A stretch of 28,354 nucleotides of DNA, from assembly GCA_003086435.1 (NCBI GenBank), contig QEFD01000134.1, positions 1 through 28,354 of the forward strand, given 5' to 3'. Position 1 is the stretch's first letter. The number at the start of each line of letters is the position of its first letter. The position numbers were made by a program, and so were the translations under genes. The notes under the pieces are model-generated. The model had not been told where the DNA came from, did not search any database, and was given only the letters and a program-made list of their open reading frames with translations. The stretch comes from Acidianus hospitalis. Lineage in GTDB: Archaea; Thermoproteota; Thermoprotei_A; Sulfolobales; Sulfolobaceae. Shown piece after piece: positions 18,259-27,430 of the stretch.

Positions 18259-18759
18259 ATGTCAGTTATGAAAAAGAAGAGGGACATTGCTGATGTTCTT
18301 ACTGATATTAGAATAGCTAGGAACAGGCTTAGAATTATGAAAACAAAGATTGAAGGAAGGCTAACTCAGCAGGAAAGTTTATCTCGCTCCGCTGTTCTAA
18401 CTAAAGAATACATAAAAGAAGCAGAACAACTTAAAAAGATTTCAGAATTTCTTGACACTTTAGATATTATACTAGAACTTATAGAGATAAAAGTTGAAAC
18501 CATAATCTATATAGGCTATATAGTTAACGATGCACCTGCAGTACTTGAGGCTTTAAGAGAACTAAAGAAAAATGGGGAGTTCTTAAGCCCAGAACTTTCG
18601 GCGTTAGTTGATGACATATATAATGGTTTTTATAGTGCTATAAACGTTCCTAGCGAGATAAAAGTAAGTGCTTCTAAAGAGGCAAAAAAAGTTTTAGACG
18701 AAGCGAAAACTATAGCGAAATATAGAGAGAGTGGAAAAAATATAGATATAAATACTTGA
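18259..18759 (+). CDS. cdvB3: ESCRT-III/Snf7-family protein, CdvB3-type cell-division paralogue
   Basis: The 166-residue, highly helical charged protein matches the short archaeal ESCRT-III paralogues. A basic first helix ([20 protein letters not shown] then [10 protein letters not shown]) is followed by a long hairpin helix ([39 protein letters not shown]) and further helices to residue about 150. It lacks the C-terminal winged helix by which CdvB recruits CdvA. CdvB-family proteins polymerise on membranes at the Sulfolobales division ring and in vesicle budding; the CdvB3 assignment rests on the short length and on remembered gene order in Sulfolobus. cdvA, cdvB and cdvC are not adjacent. 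A TATA box at 18238 suggests an alternative start at ATG 18268. Confidence 0.78.
   Translation: MSVMKKKRDIADVLTDIRIARNRLRIMKTKIEGRLTQQESLSRSAVLTKEYIKEAEQLKKISEFLDTLDIILELIEIKVETIIYIGYIVNDAPAVLEALRELKKNGEFLSPELSALVDDIYNGFYSAINVPSEIKVSASKEAKKVLDEAKTIAKYRESGKNIDINT
18746..18754 (+). promoter_or_regulatory. TATA box of the AbrB-PhoU gene
   Basis: ATATAAATA is centred 26 bp before ATG 18776, inside the last codons of the ESCRT-III gene, so the downstream gene can be transcribed independently as a leaderless message. Confidence 0.55.
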
Positions 18760-18775
18760 GCTATATACTTATCAT

Positions 18776-19783
18776 ATGCCAAGTAGTATAACTAGGAAGA
18801 TTCAGCTTACCGGTGGGTCTACGTATATAATTTCCTTGCCAAAAAGTTGGGTTAAGCAACTCTCATTGAATCCTGGAGACGAAATTGAGATTTTCCAAGA
18901 TAATAACTTAAGGCTAATTTTATCCCCTAAGGCTAGAGAAGGAGAGAACAGAGTAACTAAGGCGACGATAAGTTGTGAAAATGCTACTCCATCATTTGCT
19001 GTAAGGGAGTTTATAGCATATTATATGGCAGGATACGATACCGTGTCCTTTATCTGTAGTAGGCTTAAGGCAGAAGATAGGACAATAATAAAGGACATGA
19101 TTAGAAAAAGGCTTCTAGGTTCTGAAGTTATAGAAGAAGACTCTAACGCAATTACAGTGCAATTCTTAGTTAATGAGAAAGATTTACCAATATCAAAAGC
19201 AATTACTAGAGCGGCATCGATTGCACAGAACATGGTCAAAGATTCTATAGAAGCACTAAAGAACAAGGACGAAGAAATAGCTAAAGAAATCCTTGAAAGA
19301 GACGATGAGGTAGATAGGTTCTATTTTTACGTTTCCAGGCAATTAACATTGAGCGTTTCATCATTTGAAATTTTAGAAGATGAAGGATACAATATTACAC
19401 AACTAGTCGATATTCATTCTGCAATAAAGTCAATAGAAAGGATAGCGGATCATGCAAGCAGAATAGCCAGCTTAATACCCGAAGTTAAGGAAACTGATAC
19501 ATCAAAGCCAGTAGAACTAGGGGAAAAAGCTTTAGAGCTTTTTAAAGATGCTTTTGAATCATTTATAAATGAAAGAAGAGATATAGCAAATAAGATAATA
19601 GAAAGGGATGTTGAGCTCTCTAACTTACACAAGCAAATTTCCTCTGAAATACTTAATAGTGATATAAAGCATAAATCAGCTCTTCTCTTAGTATCAGATT
19701 CATTTAGAAGAATAAGTAGGTATTCTATAGATTTGGCTGAAACTACCATTAACATTATAGCTAAGAAAACAACGGGGTTCTAA
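18776..19783 (+). CDS. AbrB-domain plus PhoU-domain protein, phosphate-type regulator
   Basis: The 335-residue protein begins with an AbrB/SpoVT-like swapped-hairpin DNA-binding domain (about 1-50: [35 protein letters not shown]). It continues with two helical PhoU-like repeats, the first around 110-220 ([20 protein letters not shown] and the metal-binding-type motif [17 protein letters not shown]) and the second around 225-330 ([18 protein letters not shown]). Archaeal proteins of this architecture are annotated as phosphate uptake regulators, but no phosphate transporter is nearby, so its signal is not established. It converges on the JAMM gene, with 23 overlapping bases. Confidence 0.88.
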   Translation: MPSSITRKIQLTGGSTYIISLPKSWVKQLSLNPGDEIEIFQDNNLRLILSPKAREGENRVTKATISCENATPSFAVREFIAYYMAGYDTVSFICSRLKAEDRTIIKDMIRKRLLGSEVIEEDSNAITVQFLVNEKDLPISKAITRAASIAQNMVKDSIEALKNKDEEIAKEILERDDEVDRFYFYVSRQLTLSVSSFEILEDEGYNITQLVDIHSAIKSIERIADHASRIASLIPEVKETDTSKPVELGEKALELFKDAFESFINERRDIANKIIERDVELSNLHKQISSEILNSDIKHKSALLLVSDSFRRISRYSIDLAETTINIIAKKTTGF

Positions 19784-20429
19784 ATACTACATTCTCAGAA
19801 TTAAAGGAAGTATATCCATCTTTCAATTCTTCAAAAGTTTTTGCCTTCTTAACTTTCTTTTGGAGTTTTCTTAGTTCTTGTTGATCTTCAGGAGTGTAAG
19901 GCCCTTTCCTTAAAAAGTAAGAGATGCACTCATTGTTCATTACCGCTATGATCACGTAACCCTTTACAAATAAAGAATCTGCAGTTTCTATATCTGGTGC
20001 AGAAAATATACAAATACCCGGATGAGTATGAACTGATGCAATACCACTTGGCATAGGCATCGTTACTTTATCTATATCTCCTTCAAATATGACATATTCA
20101 CCGGATTTCAAAACAAAATTTATATATTCTATTTGTGTCCTCATTGTTTCGTCAGCATAATTAGACATAACTTTAATCAGAAATTCCATGTACAGCTCCT
20201 TAATCTTCTCATATAATTGCCTATAATCGTAAGGTGCATTTCCTTCTTTAATTAAGTCGTATTCGCTCAGTTCTTCAGTCTTTTTCTTAACATAAACGAA
20301 ATTAAAATCAGTAGTTGGAGGATAGCCAAGTATATCATGCGCGTCTTCAGCTGTTACTAATAATTCATAAAGTTTTGACATTCTTAGTGAAATTTCGTTT
20401 TTACTAAGTACTTGTCTTTTTACACTCAT
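19761..20429 (-). CDS. JAMM/MPN-type putative metalloprotease domain protein
   Basis: The 222-residue protein has a helical N-terminal 100 residues followed by a JAMM-like domain. Glu116 (YVIFEGD) is followed by [13 protein letters not shown], giving His134, His136, Ser143 and Asp146. The loop between the second His and Ser is one residue shorter than in AfJAMM or RadC, so zinc binding is likely but peptidase activity is not assured. Possible roles are removal of SAMP/Urm1-like modifiers or another isopeptidase-type reaction. ATG 20429 has a GAGGAG site eight bases upstream, inside the end of pyrF, and overlaps it by 26 bases. It is thus the third gene of the pyrE-pyrF arm. Confidence 0.75.
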   Translation of the reverse strand: MSVKRQVLSKNEISLRMSKLYELLVTAEDAHDILGYPPTTDFNFVYVKKKTEELSEYDLIKEGNAPYDYRQLYEKIKELYMEFLIKVMSNYADETMRTQIEYINFVLKSGEYVIFEGDIDKVTMPMPSGIASVHTHPGICIFSAPDIETADSLFVKGYVIIAVMNNECISYFLRKGPYTPEDQQELRKLQKKVKKAKTFEELKDGYTSFNSENVVFRTPLFS

Positions 20430-21063
20430 TAATTTTCTCCTCTTGAATCTTAATTATCTCTTTTACCTTATTTTCGGGGTCAGAGGAAGTATATATTGTT
20501 CTTCCAATTATTTCATAATCTGCACCATTACATAAAGCGTCTCCTATCTTACCGCCCTGAGCGCCAACTCCAGGGGAAATGAGTATCTTGTCTGGAAAAT
20601 CGTCTCTTACAATTCTAAGTACATTGGGTTTTGTAGCTGGAGCTACAATGCCGTAAGGGTTTAAGCTCTTTATTATTGTCTTTATATAAGGGTAAAACTC
20701 GTCATTCCAACCTTTATGACTCATTGATGCTAATAGATACAGTTTCTTTCCTTCATTGTCTAGAAAATCCTTAAGTTCTCCCAATGCACCATCTATTCCT
20801 ATAAAGGAATGCGCTATAAAGGAATTTGCAAAATCTAACTGTTTTACTATATTTATCATCGTATTATCTATATCCGCCAATTTTAAATCCATAATTATTT
20901 CGTCGACTTCTAGCTTTCTTAATATTTCTTTAATTCCTTCTATACCTTTCCTTAATAGTAAAGGGTAGCCAATTTTTATTCCGTAAAAATACTCGCTTAT
21001 TTTTAATAAAACATGCTGAGGTATTTCCTCATCCATTGAAAAAATTATTCTACCCTTCAACAT
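20404..21063 (-). CDS. pyrF: Orotidine 5'-phosphate decarboxylase PyrF
   Basis: PyrF decarboxylates OMP to UMP, the last step of UMP synthesis. The 219-residue TIM-barrel protein carries the catalytic Asp-x-Lys-x-x-Asp motif in [14 protein letters not shown] (Asp59, Lys61, Asp64). It also has the phosphate-binding [16 protein letters not shown] and the closing [15 protein letters not shown], where Arg contacts the phosphate. The start overlaps pyrE by 14 bases. Length and motifs are normal for archaeal PyrF. Confidence 0.95.
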   Translation of the reverse strand: MLKGRIIFSMDEEIPQHVLLKISEYFYGIKIGYPLLLRKGIEGIKEILRKLEVDEIIMDLKLADIDNTMINIVKQLDFANSFIAHSFIGIDGALGELKDFLDNEGKKLYLLASMSHKGWNDEFYPYIKTIIKSLNPYGIVAPATKPNVLRIVRDDFPDKILISPGVGAQGGKIGDALCNGADYEIIGRTIYTSSDPENKVKEIIKIQEEKINECKKTST

Positions 21064-21631
21064 TCTTCACCAAGTATTCCTCAATCATTTTCCTCTCATT
21101 ATCGTTAAGCTTAGGCAATATGGATTTCAATATATCATGAATAGAATATAAATAATGGAGAGTAATACCCATTTTCTCTAACCTCTCTTTTGCACCTTCC
21201 TTTCTATCTACTATAACAAGTGCATGAGATACTTTACCACCATTTCTAATTATTTCCTCAGCAGATCTCTCTATAGAGCCTCCAGTAGTAGCTACATCAT
21301 CAACTATAACTATCTCCTTATCTTTAACATCGGCCTCAAGTAATTTATCTGTTCCATAGCCTTTCTTTTCAAGCCTTACGTAACCCATCGGTTTACCTAA
21401 TTTACAGGCAACAAAAGACGCTAAAGGAATACCTCCTGTTGCAATACCGATTATCATGTCAAATTTTACATTCCTTAATTCCTCAATTGCCTTATCAACT
21501 ACTGTAAAAAATTCTGGATAATTAGGTAACCTCCTTAAATCTAAATAGTAAGGACTAGTTTTGCCAGAAGTTAAGATAAAATTTCCTATTAATAACAATT
21601 TTCTCTGTAGCAAACTTTCCGCGAAATCCAT
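21050..21631 (-). CDS. pyrE: Orotate phosphoribosyltransferase PyrE
   Basis: PyrE attaches orotate to PRPP to form OMP. From ATG 21631 the protein has 193 residues beginning [20 protein letters not shown]. It has the orotate-binding [33 protein letters not shown], and the PRPP motif [16 protein letters not shown] (VDDVATTGG at 110-118). The frame stays open for 27 codons more, but these run through the TATA element at 21653-21660. The centre of that element lies 26 bp from 21631, so a leaderless start at 21631 is preferred. It is the first gene of the leftward arm of the bipolar pyr cluster, divergent from pyrB. Confidence 0.95.
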   Translation of the reverse strand: MDFAESLLQRKLLLIGNFILTSGKTSPYYLDLRRLPNYPEFFTVVDKAIEELRNVKFDMIIGIATGGIPLASFVACKLGKPMGYVRLEKKGYGTDKLLEADVKDKEIVIVDDVATTGGSIERSAEEIIRNGGKVSHALVIVDRKEGAKERLEKMGITLHYLYSIHDILKSILPKLNDNERKMIEEYLVKNVEG

Positions 21632-21652
21632 CCTAGGTATAATGGAAAAAGA

Positions 21653-21660
21653 GTTTAAAT
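21653..21660. promoter_or_regulatory. Shared palindromic TATA element of the divergent pyrE and pyrB promoters
   Basis: GTTTAAAT contains the self-complementary TTTAAA. Its centre lies 26 bp from the pyrE ATG on the left. On the right it points to transcription from about 21683, 11 bases before the pyrB TTG. The 62-bp intergenic space shows no second convincing TATA box. Confidence 0.5.
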
Positions 21661-21693
21661 ACAATTTTCGCATATGAAGATTAAGGGCATTAT

Positions 21694-22593
21694 TTGAGGG
21701 ATATAATTTCATCCTTAGATTTTTCTAAAGAAGATTTTCTTACAATATTTTCGCTTGCAGATGAAATTGAAAAAGGTAAAAGATTAAAATTACAAGAAGA
21801 GAAAGTAGTCGCAACGGCCTTTTTCGAGCCAAGCACTAGAACACACTTAAGCTTTACTACTGCTGCACTAAGGCTAGGAGCAAAAACTATAGGCTTTTCG
21901 TCAACAGAAGGTATTTCAGAGGCTAAAGGAGAAAATTTTGCAGATACTATTAGAATGCTTGAAAATTACTCTGATTGCATAATAATAAGACACAAATTCG
22001 ATGGAGCAGCAAAGTTTGCTTCAGAAATAAGCAATAAGCCAATAATAAATGCTGGAGATGGGAAACACGAACACCCTACTCAAACGCTTATAGATATTTA
22101 TACAGTGTATAAATCGTTTGGTAGTCCAGATAATTTGACTTATGGTATTCTAGGTGATTTAAAATATGCTAGAACTGTTAATAGCTTACTCAGAGGTCTA
22201 ACAAGATTTAAGCCGAGGTTTGTTTACTTAATTTCGCCAGAACCTTTAAAGGCTAGAAAAGAAATCCTTTCAGAACTTAATTACCCTTACAAGGAAATAG
22301 ACTCACCTTCTGAGGTAATCTCAGAAATTGACGTACTTTACGTAACAAGAATACAGAAAGAAAGATTTCCAGACGAAATGGAATATGAGAAAGTTAAGGA
22401 AAGCTATACCGTGGATGAAAACTTAGTTAACCAAATGAAAAAAGACTCAATAATTCTTCATCCCTTGCCCAGAGTAAATGAGATTGACAGAAGAATTGAT
22501 AGTAAACCTCAAGCTAAGTATTTTTACCAAGCCTCCTTAGGAGTTCCAATAAGGATGTCATTACTTTATAAAATTTTGAGCGGTGAATGGTAA
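21694..22593 (+). CDS. pyrB: Aspartate carbamoyltransferase catalytic subunit PyrB
   Basis: PyrB transfers the carbamoyl group to aspartate, the first committed pyrimidine step. The 299-residue protein has the carbamoyl-phosphate motif [12 protein letters not shown] (43-54), a mobile-loop region [38 protein letters not shown] (His and Gln contacts), [17 protein letters not shown], and [12 protein letters not shown]. It starts with TTG 21694; no ATG or GTG in this frame gives a full-length protein. It is the first gene of the rightward arm, followed by pyrI with a TAATG overlap, as expected for the holoenzyme. Confidence 0.95.
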   Translation: MRDIISSLDFSKEDFLTIFSLADEIEKGKRLKLQEEKVVATAFFEPSTRTHLSFTTAALRLGAKTIGFSSTEGISEAKGENFADTIRMLENYSDCIIIRHKFDGAAKFASEISNKPIINAGDGKHEHPTQTLIDIYTVYKSFGSPDNLTYGILGDLKYARTVNSLLRGLTRFKPRFVYLISPEPLKARKEILSELNYPYKEIDSPSEVISEIDVLYVTRIQKERFPDEMEYEKVKESYTVDENLVNQMKKDSIILHPLPRVNEIDRRIDSKPQAKYFYQASLGVPIRMSLLYKILSGEW

Positions 22594-23060
22594 TGAAAAA
22601 TGGATTAATAGTAAGTAAAATAAAAAATGGTACAGTAATAGATCATATCCCCGCAGGGAGAGCTCTAGCTGTACTTAACATCCTGGGAATAAAAGGCAAT
22701 GAAGGAAATAGAGTTGCACTAGTAATGAACGTTGAAAGTAGTAAAATGGGTAAAAAAGATATTGTAAAGATAGAGGAAAGGGAATTAAACCAAAGAGAGG
22801 TTGAATTAATTGCATTAATAGCTCCATCTGCTACTATTAACATCATAAGAAATTATGAAGTTGCAGAAAAAAGAAAATTGAACTTACCAGAAAAAATAGA
22901 AGGGATATTAAAATGTCCTAATCCTGCCTGCATTACTAATAATGACGTGGAGGCAAGGTCGAGGTTTATCGTAATTAGTAAATTACCCTTAGTTTTAAAA
23001 TGTGACTATTGTGAAACTACATTAACTGAGGATGAAGTGCTGAGGCAAATCTTACTATGA
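22593..23060 (+). CDS. pyrI: Aspartate carbamoyltransferase regulatory subunit PyrI
   Basis: PyrI binds nucleotide effectors and gives allosteric control to PyrB. The 155-residue protein has the N-terminal allosteric domain ([20 protein letters not shown]) and a C-terminal zinc domain with four cysteines in two pairs (C108, C113, C137 and C140: LKCPNPAC and LKCDYC). ATG 22593 shares one base with the pyrB stop and has GGTGA six bases upstream. An ATG two codons earlier (22587) is in frame but lies too close to that site. Confidence 0.95.
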   Translation: MKNGLIVSKIKNGTVIDHIPAGRALAVLNILGIKGNEGNRVALVMNVESSKMGKKDIVKIEERELNQREVELIALIAPSATINIIRNYEVAEKRKLNLPEKIEGILKCPNPACITNNDVEARSRFIVISKLPLVLKCDYCETTLTEDEVLRQILL

Positions 23061-23641
23061 TTTACGGAAAAATTTTGCAAATAAAGGAAAAAAAGACGAT
23101 TTTTGAAGTTTCTATAGAAGTGCATTTTAATCCTTTGCCAGGACAATACGTTTCTCTTGTATTCCCATCAGAAAATGAGATACCTTTAGGTATAGGGGAT
23201 TATTACGACGGCGTGCTTTCGCTTTTTATAGAATCCGAAAAAATTGTGAACAAAATTCGTAATAAAAAGTTCGTTATATTAAAAGGTCCTTTAGGAAAAA
23301 GAATAGATCTGGGAAGAAGAATCTTGGGAATAGCTGAAGGAAATTTATATTATGATTTACTCTTCCCTTTAAGGCAGGCAAAAAGACAAGGAAAAGAAGT
23401 AAAGGTGCTTTGCAAGGATTGTGAAAGCGAGTTTGAAGAACCCTCAAGAGATGAGGATTTTGATACGATTTTAGCATCAGTAAATTATAATGAAATAAAA
23501 TACTTACCTCCTGAAGCTTACGTTTACGTTAGATGGGTAAAGATGAACTGTAATATGGGCGTATGCGGAATTTGTAACATTAACGGTCATTTACCTTGTA
23601 TTGAAGGACCATTTATGAAGGTGAAAGACCTTGTGGATTAG
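23057..23641 (+). CDS. pyrK: PyrK-like dihydroorotate dehydrogenase electron-transfer subunit (short, divergent)
   Basis: This 194-residue protein is the probable partner of the PyrD in the same operon. The C-terminus has a PyrK-like [2Fe-2S] motif, [18 protein letters not shown] (C165, C170, C173, C181). The N-terminus resembles the flavin-reductase barrel ([13 protein letters not shown]). The expected R-x-[YF]-S flavin motif is not seen; [11 protein letters not shown] stands in its place. The NAD-binding domain appears shortened, and an extra Cys pair (C119, C122) is present. At about 60 residues shorter than bacterial PyrK, it may not use NAD. This agrees with the reported type 1S enzyme of Sulfolobus solfataricus. 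The ATG overlaps the pyrI stop by four bases; the end overlaps the pyrC start. Confidence 0.88.
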   Translation: MIYGKILQIKEKKTIFEVSIEVHFNPLPGQYVSLVFPSENEIPLGIGDYYDGVLSLFIESEKIVNKIRNKKFVILKGPLGKRIDLGRRILGIAEGNLYYDLLFPLRQAKRQGKEVKVLCKDCESEFEEPSRDEDFDTILASVNYNEIKYLPPEAYVYVRWVKMNCNMGVCGICNINGHLPCIEGPFMKVKDLVD

Positions 23642-24791
23642 GGGTAAAATTTTCCTCAACAATGAAGTAATTGATGGTTGTGTAAACTTTGATAGAAAAA
23701 TTAAGGAAATTAGAAAGGATTGTAAACCTGACATTGACGTTCCACAAGGAAAAATAATATTTCCAGGATCGATAGACATGCACGTTCATGTTAGGGGAAT
23801 GAATCTATCGTATAAGGAAGATGTAAGAACTGCAACCTCAGAAGCTGCCTACGGCGGTGTAACTGTTGTAGTCGATATGCCAAATACTGTGCCTTACATA
23901 AACACTGCAGAAAGAGTGCGAGAAAGACTCAGAGAATTTGCCAATTTTTCCAGGGCAGATTATGGAATTTATTCTGGAGTAACATCTGACGAAAGAGTTG
24001 ACAAATTACCCATTGCAGGCTATAAGGTTTTCCCAGAAGATCTAGAAAAACCCGAATTACAGTTTGTTCTATCATCTAAAAGACTGAAGATCTTGCATCC
24101 TGAATTGCCATTATCTACTAAACAATTTAGAAATTTAAGAGAAATGTGGCAAGAAATTGCATCAATCAGCCTAGTCTCAGGAAGATTTCATATAACTCAC
24201 ATAACAAATTATGAAGACTTAATTAAGGCTAAAGAATTAGGTTTTACAACAGACTTCACTCCTCACCACTTGCTTCTTGAAGAAATAAAGGGAGACTGTC
24301 TTACTAAAGTTAATCCACCCATCAGAGATCTTACAGAACGTAGAAAATTATTAAAAGCTTTATTTGAGGCAGACGCTGTGACCAGCGATCATGCTCCTCA
24401 TACGTTACAAGAGAAAATGCAACCTTACGAATTATGTCCTCCAGGAATTGCGGCAGTTTCTTTTACTACGCCGTTTATTTATTCATTAGTAAAGAAGGGA
24501 GTATTATCTCTCAGTAGGGCTGTAGATTTAGTATCTAAGAATCCCGCTAAAATACTTGGAATTAACACTGGAGAAATAAAAGAAGGTAACGTGGCAGACT
24601 TTACAGTAATAGACTTCGAGAAAGATTGGAGGTATCATACTCAATATTCAAAAGTCGTAGAAACACCATTTGACGAGTATTCCCTAGATGTGTCAATTTA
24701 CATGACCATAGTTGAAGGAAAAGTAGCCTATGACGGTTACGAGGTTTATCCAATACGGGGGATGAACTTATTTGAGAATAGCCAACCTTGA
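23631..24791 (+). CDS. pyrC: Dihydroorotase PyrC
   Basis: PyrC cyclises carbamoyl aspartate to dihydroorotate. The 386-residue amidohydrolase has the zinc motif [10 protein letters not shown] (His51, His53), [17 protein letters not shown], a candidate carboxylated lysine in AGYKVFPED (Lys132), [18 protein letters not shown], and the Asp of [12 protein letters not shown] (Asp253). [20 protein letters not shown] and the [10 protein letters not shown] stretch complete the family pattern. The start is TTG 23631, because GGTGA lies six bases upstream within pyrK. A GTG two bases later belongs to the pyrK frame. The end overlaps pyrD by 20 bases. Confidence 0.94.
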   Translation: MWIRGKIFLNNEVIDGCVNFDRKIKEIRKDCKPDIDVPQGKIIFPGSIDMHVHVRGMNLSYKEDVRTATSEAAYGGVTVVVDMPNTVPYINTAERVRERLREFANFSRADYGIYSGVTSDERVDKLPIAGYKVFPEDLEKPELQFVLSSKRLKILHPELPLSTKQFRNLREMWQEIASISLVSGRFHITHITNYEDLIKAKELGFTTDFTPHHLLLEEIKGDCLTKVNPPIRDLTERRKLLKALFEADAVTSDHAPHTLQEKMQPYELCPPGIAAVSFTTPFIYSLVKKGVLSLSRAVDLVSKNPAKILGINTGEIKEGNVADFTVIDFEKDWRYHTQYSKVVETPFDEYSLDVSIYMTIVEGKVAYDGYEVYPIRGMNLFENSQP

Positions 24792-25644
24792 TTTTAAAGA
24801 CCCATTAATTATAGCCTCTGGCATTATTCCTGACATTCCAGAAGTAATGATGAGAATATGCGAAAATTATGAACCGAGTGCAATAACAACAAAGACTTTA
24901 ACTTTGACTCCTTTAGAGCCTCATAAACCTCCTACTGTAATAAAATTTCATGATGGTTGCTATATAAATGCTATAGGTTTAGGAAATCCCGGAATAGGAA
25001 TAGTAGAAAAGATAAACCTCAAAAAATGTAGACTATTCGTAAGTATAGGAGGAAATGATGCAAAACAAATAGTAAATTCTGCAGAAATTGCGGAGAATAA
25101 AGCAGATATTATCGAGATTAACGCAAGCAGTCCAAATAGAAAAGGATATGGAGAGTCCATTTCTTCAATAGTTCATGAAATTGTAAAGGAAGTAAAGTCT
25201 CACGTTAAAAAACCGGTTTTCGTTAAGATCGGACCTTGGGATAGCGCTTTAGAAATTGCTGGAAAAGCTTTAGAAGCAGGTGCAGATGGAATCACTGCAG
25301 TAAATACGCTAAAAGGGTTAATGATTGATACCGAAGAATTTAAGCCGGTTTTATCTTACGGCACTGGAGGAATTTCTGGTAAATGCATTTATCCTCTTGC
25401 CTTAAGGATAATCAAGGATTTATATAGAGAATATGAACCAGACATTATAGGAATTGGAGGAGTATTTACGTTTAGGGAAGTTTTAGGCATGTTAAGTGTT
25501 GGGGCTAAACTTGTTGGTTTGGGTAGTGTAATATTAGATAAGGGTTTTGATGTAATAGGAGAAATTAGAAAGGACTTAATGAGCTACCTAAATGAAAAGG
25601 GATTAAAGCTTGAAGATATATTTGCTATTGCAGTGAAAAAATGA
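24772..25644 (+). CDS. pyrD: Dihydroorotate dehydrogenase catalytic subunit PyrD (type 1S)
   Basis: PyrD oxidises dihydroorotate to orotate with FMN. The 290-residue TIM-barrel protein has [64 protein letters not shown] and [20 protein letters not shown]. In type 1A/1B enzymes the catalytic base is the Cys of N-x-S-C-P-N; here it is Ser120 (N-A-S-S-P-N). That is the defining feature of the type 1S enzyme described from Sulfolobus solfataricus. The start is TTG 24772 within the end of pyrC. With PyrK upstream it should form a PyrD-PyrK complex whose natural electron acceptor is not shown by the sequence. Confidence 0.94.
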   Translation: MRIANLDFKDPLIIASGIIPDIPEVMMRICENYEPSAITTKTLTLTPLEPHKPPTVIKFHDGCYINAIGLGNPGIGIVEKINLKKCRLFVSIGGNDAKQIVNSAEIAENKADIIEINASSPNRKGYGESISSIVHEIVKEVKSHVKKPVFVKIGPWDSALEIAGKALEAGADGITAVNTLKGLMIDTEEFKPVLSYGTGGISGKCIYPLALRIIKDLYREYEPDIIGIGGVFTFREVLGMLSVGAKLVGLGSVILDKGFDVIGEIRKDLMSYLNEKGLKLEDIFAIAVKK

Positions 25645-25940
25645 GGGCTGTAATGAAAGGTAGAGATTTAGAAGGTTTAGCATTTTTAGGCAAGGTTGAG
25701 TCAGTAAACGTGGAATTTTGTGATGATAAAAAAACGCTAGCTAAGGTTGTAGTAAAAACTACTGATGGAGATGAAGTTGAATCGGAATGCATACCAGTAA
25801 GAGCAGCAGGTAAAATATCTATTGTAATAAAGCATTATTTAAGAATGGGAATAGGAAAATATATTATAACTAATGAAAAGACTTTAGGAAATATAGATAC
25901 GGAGGGAGAAGATGAAACTGAGGATAGACAAACTTCCTAA
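25641..25940 (+). CDS. Small protein of unknown function in the pyr operon
   Basis: I do not recognise this 99-residue protein. It is predicted to be mostly beta strand ([49 protein letters not shown]), with an acidic tail ([11 protein letters not shown]). This could be a small OB- or barrel-like fold. The ATG overlaps the pyrD stop (ATGA), and the end overlaps the His-rich gene by 29 bases, so it is translated with the pyrimidine genes. An ATG four codons later (25653) is an alternative start. A link to pyrimidine metabolism is suggested only by position. Confidence 0.75.
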   Translation: MRAVMKGRDLEGLAFLGKVESVNVEFCDDKKTLAKVVVKTTDGDEVESECIPVRAAGKISIVIKHYLRMGIGKYIITNEKTLGNIDTEGEDETEDRQTS

Positions 25941-26226
25941 AACTGATGAAGATTTAGAAGAAATTCAACAAGAAATAGAGTCAGAGCATCATCACCATCA
26001 TCATGAGGAAGAAGGCCAGAGTATTGAAGAAGTATTAGGAGAACTTTACGTTAGACTGCAGAGTTTAGAAAGTAAATCAAAAGAGTTAGAAGATTCTTCA
26101 GAGATGTGTAAGGAAGAAATTTCAAGGATTTATAAAATTCTAGGAAAAATGTTAATAGCACTGACTACTAAAGATGAAAATGAAAAGATTAAAAATCTCA
26201 AAGATATTTTAAGCACACTTGAATAA
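25912..26226 (+). CDS. Histidine-rich coiled-coil protein with a natural six-His run
   Basis: The 104-residue acidic protein has six consecutive histidines at residues 26-31 (bases 25987-26004), framed by Glu ([12 protein letters not shown]). A long amphipathic helix follows ([40 protein letters not shown]) that looks like a coiled coil. There is no signal peptide or membrane span. The cluster may bind Ni, Zn or Cu; that is inference. It overlaps the preceding unknown gene and lies two bases before marC, so it belongs to the distal part of the pyr operon. I know of no assigned function. Confidence 0.75.
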   Translation: MKLRIDKLPKTDEDLEEIQQEIESEHHHHHHEEEGQSIEEVLGELYVRLQSLESKSKELEDSSEMCKEEISRIYKILGKMLIALTTKDENEKIKNLKDILSTLE

Positions 26227-26228
26227 TT

Positions 26229-26834
26229 ATGGAACTATATCAAACAGTAATAATTGCAATAAAACTTTTTGCAATAATGGATCCTTTTTCAATTATTCCA
26301 TATCTTTTAGCAATATTTGAAGAATACTCACAAAGCTCCGATACAAAGGTTAGCTGGAATTACTTAATAAATAAAGTGGAGCTGGCAGTTGTTATACTTC
26401 TAGTATTTTTTTCACTAATAGGGAAAGCTTTTTTAGATTTTCTGGGCTTAACTCCTGCTTCTCTAGAAATAGGCGGTGGAATAATTTTAGTTTACTTAGG
26501 TATCGATACCATGGGCGGTTTTCAGCAATTAAAATTCCTAGGCAGAAGTATAGTAGAAGCAGCAGTAACGCCAATAGCTACACCATTAATAGTAGGACCA
26601 GGAACAATGGCAGCACTTGTTACCTTATCAGTTTCTTTTCCAGTATATTACCTCTTAATAGGAAGTTTAATAGCAGCAGGTATAACTTACGTAGTACTAA
26701 GATTTGGTCCTTTACTTGTAAAGATTCTTGGAAGAACCGGTACAGTAGCTGCAGGAAGATTTACCGCTATTATTATTGCAGCCTTTGGAGTTCAGCTAAT
26801 TTTAGAAGGCATATCTCAGATTAACTTGGTGTGA
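26229..26834 (+). CDS. MarC-family integral membrane protein
   Basis: The 201-residue protein has six likely hydrophobic segments: about 5-28, 46-70, 75-95, 105-130, 138-160 and 175-198. It also has MarC/SNARE-associated motifs, [16 protein letters not shown] near the N-terminus and the paired [19 protein letters not shown]. MarC proteins were once linked to multiple antibiotic resistance, but their transport role is not established. It follows the His-rich gene by two bases, at the end of the rightward pyr run. The start at ATG 26229 lies directly before the first membrane segment. Confidence 0.9.
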   Translation: MELYQTVIIAIKLFAIMDPFSIIPYLLAIFEEYSQSSDTKVSWNYLINKVELAVVILLVFFSLIGKAFLDFLGLTPASLEIGGGIILVYLGIDTMGGFQQLKFLGRSIVEAAVTPIATPLIVGPGTMAALVTLSVSFPVYYLLIGSLIAAGITYVVLRFGPLLVKILGRTGTVAAGRFTAIIIAAFGVQLILEGISQINLV

Positions 26835-26856
26835 AGATTCCTATTCAAAATGAAAA

Positions 26857-26865
26857 TTTTTTAAT
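26857..26865 (+). promoter_or_regulatory. Probable TATA box of the Lrp-family gene
   Basis: TTTTTAATC is centred about 24-26 bp before ATG 26884, in the 49-bp gap after marC. It gives the Lrp-family gene its own leaderless promoter. Confidence 0.5.
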
Positions 26866-26883
26866 CCGAGTTACGATTGCTTT

Positions 26884-27363
26884 ATGAAGTGTATGTCTGA
26901 TAGTGTAAAAAAGAAAGTGGATATGGATACAATTGATAGAAGATTATTAATAGAATTATTAAGAGATGCAAGAAGTAGTTTGAGAAGGCTTTCAGAAGAG
27001 ATGAACGTATCGCCTGCAACTTTACATAATAGATTAACCAGACTAGTACAAGAAGGTATAATAAAAGGTTTCACTGCATTAATAGATTATTCTAAGCTAG
27101 GTTACACACTATCTGCAGTAATCATGGCAAAAGTTGATGGAAAGCACCTCGTTGAATTTGAGAGAGAAGTTGCAAATGCTGACAATGTGGTGGCAGTTTA
27201 TGATGTTGTAGGAGAATATGACGTAGTATTAATAGCAAAATTTAGGAGCGTAGAAGACCTTGATGCGTTTTTAAAACAGTTACTCAAAAATCCTAAAGTA
27301 GAAAGAACCTATACAAGCATAGTATTAAATGTTGTTAAAGAAGATCCTAGAGTAAAAATTTAG
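26884..27363 (+). CDS. Lrp/AsnC-family transcription regulator
   Basis: The 159-residue protein has an N-terminal helix-turn-helix ([20 protein letters not shown], then [20 protein letters not shown]) and a C-terminal RAM effector-binding domain ([20 protein letters not shown] and [15 protein letters not shown]). The family binds DNA as dimers to octamers and often responds to amino acids. Its place next to the pyr genes agrees with my memory of the Sulfolobus Lrp studied as Sa-Lrp/Ss-Lrp, but identity to those is not proven here. ATG 26884 fits the TATA spacing; ATG 26893 (M-S-D-S) is an alternative. It lies within 30 kb of the arg, pur and pyr operons and could control some of them. Confidence 0.92.
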   Translation: MKCMSDSVKKKVDMDTIDRRLLIELLRDARSSLRRLSEEMNVSPATLHNRLTRLVQEGIIKGFTALIDYSKLGYTLSAVIMAKVDGKHLVEFEREVANADNVVAVYDVVGEYDVVLIAKFRSVEDLDAFLKQLLKNPKVERTYTSIVLNVVKEDPRVKI

Positions 27364-27383
27364 ACTTTTTCATATGCAAAAGC

Positions 27384-27391
27384 CTTATATA
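27384..27391 (+). promoter_or_regulatory. Probable TATA box of the zinc-ribbon gene
   Basis: CTTATATA predicts transcription from about 27414. This excludes the ATG at 27374 and leaves a short leader with GGTG eight bases before ATG 27431. Confidence 0.45.
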
Positions 27392-27430
27392 CTATATGAC
27401 GTCCTCATATATCTATATGGTGTCTTAAAT

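Noticed and set aside
21674..21697. Seven-codon upstream ORF (MKIKGII) ending on the pyrB TTG as a possible leader peptide
   Set aside because: The TATA position predicts transcription from about 21683, downstream of this ATG, so it would not be translated unless the start site lies further upstream.
21632..21712. 27-codon N-terminal extension of pyrE
   Set aside because: It spans the shared pyr TATA element and overlaps the divergent pyrB start; ATG 21631 fits both TATA spacing and family length.
27374..27430. 19-residue hydrophobic extension of the zinc-ribbon protein, possibly a signal or membrane segment
   Set aside because: It lies upstream of the predicted transcription start and of the GGTG ribosome binding site; the zinc ribbon begins right after ATG 27431.
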